A stretch of DNA of 53,387 nt from Bacteroidales bacterium (GTDB lineage: Bacteria > Bacteroidota > Bacteroidia > Bacteroidales > F082), in assembly GCA_016290215.1 (NCBI GenBank), contig JAEETH010000017.1, positions 1-53,387 of the forward strand. The letters run 5' to 3'. The notes beneath the pieces are model-generated. The model was not told the DNA's origin and ran no database searches. It worked only from the letters and a program-made list of their open reading frames with translations. The position numbers and the translations under genes are program-made. This document shows positions 44,185 to 50,935 of the stretch, piece by piece (the stretch's first letter is position 1; the number at the start of each line of letters is the position of its first letter).

Positions 44185-45516
44185 TACTTGGCTCGCGCAG
44201 CCTGCGCGTGTGCTCACGTGATGCGTCACACTAAAGGTGCCTGCTTCGGTGAAGGTGTGGCTGACGTTCGCTCCGCTTTCGGTGGCGCCGTCTCCAAAGT
44301 CCCATTCGTATGAGGTGATTTGCTGCCCATCGGATACCGTGGCTGTGCTGTTGAATTCCGTGGGATTGCCAAGGCAAACCATGGTGGCTTCGAAGTTGGC
44401 CTCTGGGATGGCAAAGACGCTCAAGGTAGTCACGGCACTATTGGTTTCGCCCGCGAGGGTGATGGTGCAGGTGTAGTTGCCGCTCATGCCCAAGGTGCAA
44501 TTTTCGATAACGGGGTTTTGAAGCGTGGAGGTGAAACCATTGGGTCCCGTCCAGCTATAAGTGGCTCCGGGTTGTCCTATTGCCGACAGATGGATGGTCT
44601 CGCCGAGGCAGTAAGGCCCGTCGTTGTCGACCAAGGGAGGCAGAATGCTGCAGTCGGTGGTGCCAGTGCCTTGGTTCTCGAAATTGATGTTGCAGGCCTG
44701 GTTGGAAAAGTTGGTGATCAGCAGCACGTAGTATTGTCCCGTTTGGGCATTGTTGATATGGCAGTGCTCGGTGGCGGCAGGGTCGTAGCTGCAGTCCACC
44801 ATGTTGCTGCATGCCAATTGGTCGCAAGCGGTGGTGATGTCGTCAAACGGTCCCCAGCAGTCGAAGTCGATGTCGTGCGAGGGGGTGCTGTACATGTAGA
44901 TGTCCAAATTGCCCGGCTCGTCGATTCTCATGAAATAGAAGGCAGGGTTGGGCGAGGTGGAGAGGCAGTTGTCTTGACCTTGGTGATCTTCACCGTAGCA
45001 ATAATAAGGATCGCCCGAGCCGGCACTTCCTGCATTGACGCCAGCAGGGAAGTTGTACAAACCGTTGTTGGTACAGAAGGGAAGTGAGGTCTCGCAGGTG
45101 GGGTTCTCCGATCTCATGCCTTTGGTGAAGTCTTCATAGATTAGCTTGTAGATTTCATCGTCGAGGGCTTGACGCCATTGCACGAACAGGTTGCCGCGGG
45201 TGGCCTTGTCCAAAAGGCTGAACGCGTTGCGTTGCTCGTAGAGCAGGTTGTCGAAGAAGAAATCGAAATCCGACAATTCGTCGGAGGCGTCGCTCGACAC
45301 ATAAACGTCTATGGTGTTGCTGACATTAGGGCTCTTAAAGCAGAAATACCCTTGGTCGGTGATGGAGTGAATCATGAAAACGCGCTCTTCGATGGTCGCG
45401 ATGTTGGAGACGCTGAATTCCGACACTTTGATGAGTTTCGGTTGTTGCGCAAGGAGGTTCATAGGCAGAACCAAAAGCAGCAATGCAGCGCAAAAAAACT
45501 TGTTGAAGAGTCTCAT
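42322..45516 (-). CDS. T9SS surface adhesin-like protein (1064 aa)
   Basis: Signal peptide about 1-23 (M-R-L-F-N-K-F-F). The N-terminal domain (about 25-300) is a diverged homologue of that in the two neighbours downstream (shared S-P-N-P-A-F-Y-F-M-R-I, D-I-D-F-D-C-W-G-P-F). Ig-like, two PKD repeats, Ig-like segments, three Cys-repeats, the shared module and a T9SS type A domain follow in the same order as in the 1084-aa protein. From about residue 445 onward only about nine amino acids differ from that protein. The start at 45516 gives the signal peptide; the frame continues upstream into the promoter region. It is the first gene of a probable four-gene operon. Confidence 0.9.
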   Translation of the reverse strand: MRLFNKFFCAALLLLVLPMNLLAQQPKLIKVSEFSVSNIATIEERVFMIHSITDQGYFCFKSPNVSNTIDVYVSSDASDELSDFDFFFDNLLYEQRNAFSLLDKATRGNLFVQWRQALDDEIYKLIYEDFTKGMRSENPTCETSLPFCTNNGLYNFPAGVNAGSAGSGDPYYCYGEDHQGQDNCLSTSPNPAFYFMRIDEPGNLDIYMYSTPSHDIDFDCWGPFDDITTACDQLACSNMVDCSYDPAATEHCHINNAQTGQYYVLLITNFSNQACNINFENQGTGTTDCSILPPLVDNDGPYCLGETIHLSAIGQPGATYSWTGPNGFTSTLQNPVIENCTLGMSGNYTCTITLAGETNSAVTTLSVFAIPEANFEATMVCLGNPTEFNSTATVSDGQQITSYEWDFGDGATESGANVSHTFTEAGTFSVTHHVSTRAGCASQVTLPVVVVAAPVASFTATTVCQGEATQFTSTSTGDQISGFQWNFGDGQTGTGETVSHTYTQAGNFQVTLTAEGSGGTCSGTITQSVTVHAMPAPVATANPYSVQYSEASTITVNPGAEGNFTYHWEPADMVTDPNSQTTQTVPLIESQTYTVTVTNTQGGCTSTTYVTVSMDGSDLTATATADQYEICDGSSTTLHAIPAGGTGNYSFSWTPAATLSNPTGMNPVASPAVGTTTYSCHITDGIIDQNVSVSITVHPNKSTDINRSICDGTSYNFFGQNLTEAGVYHHTLQTQHGCDSVINLYLEKMQVFETTLSDYFCEGDTYTFFGQQLSAPGTYSHTMQTQQGCDSIVKLNLSLSPVEHSQFTVPDGENCDSYFWDPQGHQIVQTDHDDLTYTNSGTYHRTYLNHAGCDSIVTMNVRFEYTPDPTPIYPMDEANTAPHWVVSATEFQINTYDFQLWDNNPLCYWDTVTWTLEGATDWFTEPFGNKAKQCKVYVLSQVEDTVWLTARAFNRCSPGNGVERRYWLVCSFYGIDEQEADLADFSVVPNPNNGQMTLNFEHLTGKVNVKVYDMQGALIDDFEAYNGQPAGSYTYSMKDKADGIYFFVASGREGTRAKKVVIQH

Positions 45517-45622
45517 GGCAGTGGTATTTGAAATGAGTAGATGAAATAATTTGTTGTTTATCAATAATTTATGCAATAATACAATATCTTGTGAGTCGTT
45601 TTTAAGGCCCACAAATAACCGC

Positions 45623-45630
45623 CAAATATA
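45623..45630 (-). promoter_or_regulatory. Promoter -7 motif TATATTTG for the adhesin operon
   Basis: TAtaTTTG on the minus strand, 106 bases upstream of the ATG at 45516. No convincing -33 element. Genes further down (38-, 45- and 27-base gaps) lack obvious promoters, so this may drive the whole block to 31643. Confidence 0.4.
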
Positions 45631-45671
45631 CACAAATTCCTTGAATAATAGTAATTTGTGGCAAAAAAATA

Positions 45672-45698
45672 CAAAAAAAAGCGGCCTAAGCCACTTTT
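45672..45698 (-). terminator. Intrinsic terminator after the 417-aa lipoprotein gene
   Basis: On the minus strand: AAGTGGC-TTAG-GCCGCTT followed by eight T. It lies 61 bases after the lipoprotein stop codon and separates it from the adhesin operon. Confidence 0.7.
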
Positions 45699-45759
45699 TT
45701 TCGTTGTATTGGAAATGTGTTTTTATTATTTCGGGTTTTCAGATCAGTTTATGTCCTGC

Positions 45760-47013
45760 TTATTTATAGTTTGGGAAACCGCCCGTCCAAGTGATTTGTT
45801 TGGTGAAGGTCGGCGTGTCAGAGTCTTCGTAATATTCAATGGTAGCGGAACCATTCTTGCTGTCGTCGAGGAGGTAAATGAGCATCGATACGAGTTCGTT
45901 TTGGCGCTGGGCTTCAAGGGTGAAACTGCCATTTGAGGATTCGGTCAAGACCCAGCCATTGTTGAGGTCACGCTGCACGCTGCCTGTGATTTTTACCTTA
46001 AGGCTCTTTCCCAAAGGCGTGATGGCGGCTACAACCCAAGCTTGGTTACCGTCGAACTGAGTGATATCTTTCACGAGGAGGTTCCCTACTTCGCCGCCAG
46101 GACCTGTCTCGGGTGCTGGACTGGCTTCGTCTGGATAGATGAATTCGGTGACCAAATCTTGTTGGTGTGCGGCCTGGAACAATGTGATATAGGACTCAAA
46201 ATCGGGGATTTCCACACTTTGGCCTAACTCGGAATAGTAATTCTGGATGCTTCGCCTAATGTACACTTGGTTTTGTAATGAGATATTGTTAAGCAACTTA
46301 TCGATCAAGGCTTGGTCGTTGATGGCACCGTCAGCAGCGAAGTCGGTGGAGAGATTGGTCATGAGCAAGGTCAGCTCGGCGGGAAGGGTGGGAATCTCCA
46401 TCAAGTTGTTAGATGGTTTTTGCAGTATGATGGAGAAGGCCAGCAGCATGGCGTTGAAGTCGCCTGCCGAGGTGATGGACATCTGTTCGAAGCCTTGATT
46501 GAAATGGTTGGTCACGCCGAGAAAGTCTTGAAATTCGGCTTCGGCCTTACGTTTGGCTTCGGCAAAGCTCATGCCCTCGCTAACGAGTTTTTCGATACGG
46601 GCTTTGGTGATGTGGGTGAGCACGTTGATATTGACGGTCTCATCATTAGTCAGGTCGGCAAGAGCCTGCAGGGTGATTTGCGCTGACGAGAGCTGACCAA
46701 GTACTTCGTTGAAGTAGAAGCCATTGGCGGTGAGCAGGGCCAAATTCGATTCCATCTCAATGTTGTTAAGGTTGAAACTGCCGTCGTCGGAAGTGATAGA
46801 GGTGGTAAACGCCTTGCCAGTTTGCCCAAGGTTTTCGTTGAGTTCATTGACATTGATGGTCGTGCCGGTCACAAAGGGGCCTTTCTGCACCTTGCCCGAG
46901 AAAGTGAAGGTGCCTCCTGTGTTTTCATTAGAGCCTGCATTCTCTTTGGTGCAAGAGGTGAAGGCCAACATTCCGATGAGTGTAAAACTCAAAGCTAAGA
47001 TTCTTGTTTTCAT
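45760..47013 (-). CDS. Lipoprotein with N-terminal carboxypeptidase-regulatory-like domain, unknown function
   Basis: 417 residues. Lipoprotein signal (M-K-T-R-I-L-A-L-S-F) with lipobox F-T-S-C and Cys21. Residues about 35-105 (G-K-V-Q-K-G-P-F-V-T-G-T-T-I, then S-D-D-G-S-F-N) read like a carboxypeptidase-regulatory-like or transthyretin-like beta-sandwich. A helical middle (about 110-290) follows, then a beta-rich tail. I do not recognise the whole protein. It has its own promoter-like motif and a terminator. Confidence 0.7.
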   Translation of the reverse strand: MKTRILALSFTLIGMLAFTSCTKENAGSNENTGGTFTFSGKVQKGPFVTGTTINVNELNENLGQTGKAFTTSITSDDGSFNLNNIEMESNLALLTANGFYFNEVLGQLSSAQITLQALADLTNDETVNINVLTHITKARIEKLVSEGMSFAEAKRKAEAEFQDFLGVTNHFNQGFEQMSITSAGDFNAMLLAFSIILQKPSNNLMEIPTLPAELTLLMTNLSTDFAADGAINDQALIDKLLNNISLQNQVYIRRSIQNYYSELGQSVEIPDFESYITLFQAAHQQDLVTEFIYPDEASPAPETGPGGEVGNLLVKDITQFDGNQAWVVAAITPLGKSLKVKITGSVQRDLNNGWVLTESSNGSFTLEAQRQNELVSMLIYLLDDSKNGSATIEYYEDSDTPTFTKQITWTGGFPNYK

Positions 47014-47076
47014 AATACTAAGATTTAAAAGTTAAAATACTAGATTCGTTGTGTAATCAATAATCAAATCACATTG

Positions 47077-47107
47077 CAAAAATAGCTCAAATGAGAGAAT
47101 TGTCAAG
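47077..47107 (-). promoter_or_regulatory. Promoter CTTG-N19-TATTTTTG for the 417-aa lipoprotein
   Basis: TAttTTTG (47077-47084) with CTTG (47104-47107) 19 bases upstream on the minus strand; start codon is at 47013. Apart from this, 47014-47233 is AT-rich and shows no gene. Confidence 0.5.
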
Positions 47108-47233
47108 TCTTCCAAAGGTCGTGTCTATCAAAACGCGAAGTGTTGATTTCGCATAAAGCTGTATTTCAAAATATTAAAAAGTCAAGAATTTTCTATTGTC
47201 TATGATAAAGTTGGATTTGGGTCAGACAAATTC

Positions 47234-48532
47234 CTATTCCTTCACCACCTTTTTCACGCATTTCCGTCCCTCACCGTCGGTGATGTTGACAAAATAGACT
47301 CCCGCAGGCAAATTGCTGATGTCCAACGTGAGCTGTTCGCCCTCGCCTTTGACCGTGGCCACGCACTGACCAATGGTGTTGAACACCTCAGCTGTTTTCA
47401 AATCCTTGCCCGTAATGGTGACTTGGCCTATGGTGGGATTGGGGTAGAGGGTATAGGGTGTATTATCGCTTTCAAACTCTTCCATATAATAATTTGGCAT
47501 AGGGGTATTGGCATAATGAATTTCTATCCTTTTGGCATCTTTCCTGCAAATGAAGTCGTTTTGTCTTTTGAGATAATTCTCGGAGAAAACATAAAAACCA
47601 GATTTCCATGTGCCTTCCTCCCATCTTTCACCATTCCATTTCTCAAATGTGACAATAGTCGGGTAACCAATGTTGTTCAACTCATAAAGGGCACGATTGG
47701 CACTGACAAACAATCCGTTTTGCCATGTCTTGATTTCAGCAAGATTGAGGTAACCGTTCTGGTCATAGTGATATTCTATCAATTTGCTGTTGATCCATTC
47801 CAAACTATCCAAAACTTGGGTCAAGACGTTTAATACCCTTCCTGTTCCATCATACGAATAGGTCTCGGAAATAGTTGGTTTGCTATACGGCTCTAATGTA
47901 ATGTTTATCAATATGCTGTCTTCGCCAAAGGTCTTTGTCTCTCTGTTCAGCATGACCCAATCGCCCCAGTAACCATATTCAAGACCTTCTGTCGTTATTT
48001 CAACCTTGTTTCCTTCGTACACATAATTGGCGTGTTTGGAATACTGTGAAAGGAAATCGTAAGTAATTTCCTTTTGGATTCTCCCCAAGTCATCATAAAA
48101 ATATAGAACACTGTCTTCAATGCTTGAGTCGCCCATAAAATCTATATAATATCTTGTGTATAACAAAAGTTTGTCATCTTGATAGGTGTAATGGCTTTCA
48201 TACATTCCGGGGCGAGGTCCCGAATACCATCTTTTTCTCATCTTGGAAATATTATGATTCAAATCATACTCATATTCGGTTTTGATTTGGATTGACGGTA
48301 TGTTTCGATTACGTTCTCCTTTCATGCCATCATCCTCATAATGTTCTTTACATTGGATGAAAAAGCCTTCCGTGTCATAAGTATTGAATAGAAACATGGA
48401 GTCGCCTTCATCTATAATTGAACGGTCGTGCAACAGCAGTATTGTGTCGGGTTGGCAGACGTAGGCATTCTGTGAATAGGCTGCCAATGCAAGCATCAGT
48501 AGGAATGTTGAAATCAGAATGGACTTTTTCAT
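47234..48532 (-). CDS. T9SS secreted YD-repeat-like protein (432 aa)
   Basis: Signal peptide to about residue 20 (A-A-Y-S-Q). The mature part has repeats of the sort Y-x-Y-D-x-x-G-R-x-x-x (Y-S-Y-D-G-T-G-R, F-Y-D-D-L-G-R, H-Y-D-Q-N-G-Y), resembling the YD/RHS-like repeats of secreted Bacteroidota proteins. The tail (about 360-432, L-Y-P-N-P-T-I-G-Q then A-G-V-Y-F-V-N-I) is a type A T9SS sorting domain. The 428-aa protein at 49551-50837 is a paralogue with a nearly identical tail. It follows the 324-aa gene by six bases in one operon. Role unknown. Confidence 0.82.
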   Translation of the reverse strand: MKKSILISTFLLMLALAAYSQNAYVCQPDTILLLHDRSIIDEGDSMFLFNTYDTEGFFIQCKEHYEDDGMKGERNRNIPSIQIKTEYEYDLNHNISKMRKRWYSGPRPGMYESHYTYQDDKLLLYTRYYIDFMGDSSIEDSVLYFYDDLGRIQKEITYDFLSQYSKHANYVYEGNKVEITTEGLEYGYWGDWVMLNRETKTFGEDSILINITLEPYSKPTISETYSYDGTGRVLNVLTQVLDSLEWINSKLIEYHYDQNGYLNLAEIKTWQNGLFVSANRALYELNNIGYPTIVTFEKWNGERWEEGTWKSGFYVFSENYLKRQNDFICRKDAKRIEIHYANTPMPNYYMEEFESDNTPYTLYPNPTIGQVTITGKDLKTAEVFNTIGQCVATVKGEGEQLTLDISNLPAGVYFVNITDGEGRKCVKKVVKE

Positions 48533-48538
48533 GGCTGG

Positions 48539-49513
48539 TTATTTTTTAATTAGTTTTGTTGAAAAAGTATTTGTTTCGGCTTCGCAAGAAAGAAAATACA
48601 ATCCAGAGGAAAGACTGTCCAAGCTAATTGTGAGGAAAGATTCTTTTCCCGCAAGCACTCGTATCATTCTTCCCTCACTATCGTATATTTTTACGACAAA
48701 CGGTGTGTTTGACGGCATGGAAATGCTAACGCTTTCTTCTGCGGGATTGGGGAACACTTTCATACGGTCATTTTTTTGTTCAACAACAGCTTGGTATTCA
48801 GGATTGATGTAGTCGCAATTGTATGGGAAATTGCTTACATGGCCAATTTCTTCGTCTTCATAACAGCGAAAAGGACCTCCCTCGGTGGCATCAGCCCACC
48901 AATGCGTTTCAGGAAACATATAGCACCCAACAGGGCCTATGCGCTCATATATTCTCACCGTATAAGGGCTTTGGCCATATTGATAATCGCCATAACCCCA
49001 TTCGGAATCTTCTCGATCGATGACATCGATGTATCTTAGTTCTTTGCCATTAATCACCTCGATCCCTTTTGCTTCAACAATAAGGAAACCGGCAGTGTCA
49101 CTTATCATGTCGTCCACATTATTAGGCGGCGGAACTGGCCATGAATCCCCAACCTTAGCATCAAAATCGAACCATAGATTAAAGGTCTGGTTACGATAAA
49201 GATAAACCTTGTTCTCGTTGCTTGACACAAATTCGGGCCTTAATTTGACATCATATAGTCCAGGGCCAATTCCCCATGGATCCAAGGAATAGCCATATTC
49301 CCGTTTTTCAAGTTTGACGCATTCCATACCGTCTATGACAGTGTCTTTTTCGGCTTTGATATGAATGTATCCTGTGGTAAAAATATTGGCATAGCTATAA
49401 TACCATTCCGCCCCTACGGGAGCGAACTCATGTGTTTGTGCCTTTGCCGCGCCTATTGCCATTAACAAAGCAACAAGGCTGCATAAGCGCTTGAAATGTA
49501 GGAACTTGTTCAT
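48539..49513 (-). CDS. T9SS secreted protein, unknown function (324 aa)
   Basis: Signal peptide to about residue 25 (A-A-K-A-Q). The central region (about 26-245) is beta-rich and aromatic with no domain I recognise. The last 75 residues (V-F-P-N-P-A-E-E-S-V-S-I then S-G-L-Y-F-L-S-C) are a type A T9SS sorting domain, but of a different sequence type from those of its two neighbours. It sits between the two YD-like paralogues in the same operon. Confidence 0.8.
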   Translation of the reverse strand: MNKFLHFKRLCSLVALLMAIGAAKAQTHEFAPVGAEWYYSYANIFTTGYIHIKAEKDTVIDGMECVKLEKREYGYSLDPWGIGPGLYDVKLRPEFVSSNENKVYLYRNQTFNLWFDFDAKVGDSWPVPPPNNVDDMISDTAGFLIVEAKGIEVINGKELRYIDVIDREDSEWGYGDYQYGQSPYTVRIYERIGPVGCYMFPETHWWADATEGGPFRCYEDEEIGHVSNFPYNCDYINPEYQAVVEQKNDRMKVFPNPAEESVSISMPSNTPFVVKIYDSEGRMIRVLAGKESFLTISLDSLSSGLYFLSCEAETNTFSTKLIKK

Positions 49514-49550
49514 GATACGTCTTTCTTCGATATTTAGTTATATTGTGAAG

Positions 49551-50837
49551 TCATTCCTTCACCACCTTCTTCACGCATTCCCGTCCCTCACCGTCGGTGA
49601 TGTTGACAAAATAGACACCCGCGGGCAAGGTGCTGAGGTCCACCGAGAGCTGTTCGCCTTGGCCTTTGACCGTGGCTACGCATTGGCCAATAGTGTTGAT
49701 GATTCTGGCTTGCTTAAGGTCTTTGCCAATGATAGTGACAAAACCAGTGGCGGGATTGGGGTATAGCGTGCAAGCCAAGCTCTCTTTTTCTTTTGTGTCC
49801 ATGTAGACAGGCTCAGGGGTATAGGAATAGGTAAATTCGAACTGGTTGATGTTACCAGAACCCATCATATCTTCATACACATAGTATCTCAATGTTTTTT
49901 GCTGAATCTTTAATTGAGGCCCGAACAAGATGGTCTGGTTGCCGAAAACGTCCCAAACCCATTCCTCGCCGCTTTTCTTGTAGAATGAGACGGTGCTTAT
50001 AATACATTCCTCTTGAGGCTCGTAGGTGAAGGTGATTTTTTTGTTGATGTTCCAATCGTCGCTTTCCGCCGACCATGAGCCGTTTTGTCGCTCTATTACA
50101 CGGTCGTATTCATCGTAGATATAACGTTGGATGCTGGTGTTCACCCATTCCCCTTCGGTGAGGGTTTGCTTGATTTGCGATTCCTCTTTGCCCGAAGGTG
50201 TGTATGAGTAAGTCACTATCGTGTTGCTGGTAGTGTCGCCATCGAGGTTGTAAGTCTCTGTGTGAACCGTGAACAAGTTGAAATCATCATCGTATTGACT
50301 GACAGTTTTCTTCCTGAGCTTCATGCCTTGAGTTACCCAAGAAGTCCAATAGGACTCGGTCTTTGTCCTTCCTTCGTTTTCATAGTCGTAGATGTAGTGC
50401 TCGTGATACTCTACGGTATAACCTTCGCAGAAATCTTTTTGTTTCAGCCGGCCTTCTTCGTCGTATGAATACTCCCAGTTTTGCGGGGCATTCATTTGGT
50501 CCCACGAGTGGGTAATGTGCTTGATCCTTCCTTCTTCGTATGTGTATTCATAATCTTCCCTAAAATAAGGATGACCACTAGCATGTGTAAATCCCTCGCC
50601 GAGCAAATAGTCATTACGATAGACATAGCCTCCAGTTAGGTGATAATCAGGGAACGTGTATCCAATCACCTTGCCGTCTTCATTATATGAGAAATCAGAT
50701 TCAAGGATTCTAGTTACTTCTCCTGCGGCGTTGATTCTCTTGCCGACAACATGGGTTGGTTGGGCAAATTCATATTGGGCAAATCCTACATTCATTGCCA
50801 AAAGGCAAATTGCTAATGATAATAGAACTTTTTTCAT
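49551..50837 (-). CDS. T9SS secreted YD-repeat-like protein (428 aa)
   Basis: Signal peptide M-K-K-V-L-L-S-L-A-I with cleavage near F-A-Q (about 21). The mature region carries Y-D-E-E-G-R, Y-D-E-Y-D-R and Y-N-E-D-G-K repeat motifs. The tail (L-Y-P-N-P-A-T-G-F-V-T-I then A-G-V-Y-F-V-N-I) is a type A T9SS sorting domain, with a last 70 residues nearly identical to the 432-aa paralogue. It is the first gene of the three-gene minus-strand operon. Confidence 0.82.
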   Translation of the reverse strand: MKKVLLSLAICLLAMNVGFAQYEFAQPTHVVGKRINAAGEVTRILESDFSYNEDGKVIGYTFPDYHLTGGYVYRNDYLLGEGFTHASGHPYFREDYEYTYEEGRIKHITHSWDQMNAPQNWEYSYDEEGRLKQKDFCEGYTVEYHEHYIYDYENEGRTKTESYWTSWVTQGMKLRKKTVSQYDDDFNLFTVHTETYNLDGDTTSNTIVTYSYTPSGKEESQIKQTLTEGEWVNTSIQRYIYDEYDRVIERQNGSWSAESDDWNINKKITFTYEPQEECIISTVSFYKKSGEEWVWDVFGNQTILFGPQLKIQQKTLRYYVYEDMMGSGNINQFEFTYSYTPEPVYMDTKEKESLACTLYPNPATGFVTIIGKDLKQARIINTIGQCVATVKGQGEQLSVDLSTLPAGVYFVNITDGEGRECVKKVVKE

Positions 50838-50862
50838 GATGGTTGTGTTTTAGAGTTGGATG

Positions 50863-50870
50863 CAAAAATA
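50863..50870 (-). promoter_or_regulatory. Promoter -7 motif TATTTTTG for the small T9SS operon
   Basis: TAttTTTG on the minus strand, 26 bases upstream of the ATG at 50837. The -33 element is not clear. Confidence 0.5.
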
Positions 50871-50935
50871 CATCTGATTCAAGTAAATGTCAAGAAAAAG
50901 ATTGTTCGGATTTGTTCGGATTTTTAACTAACAAC

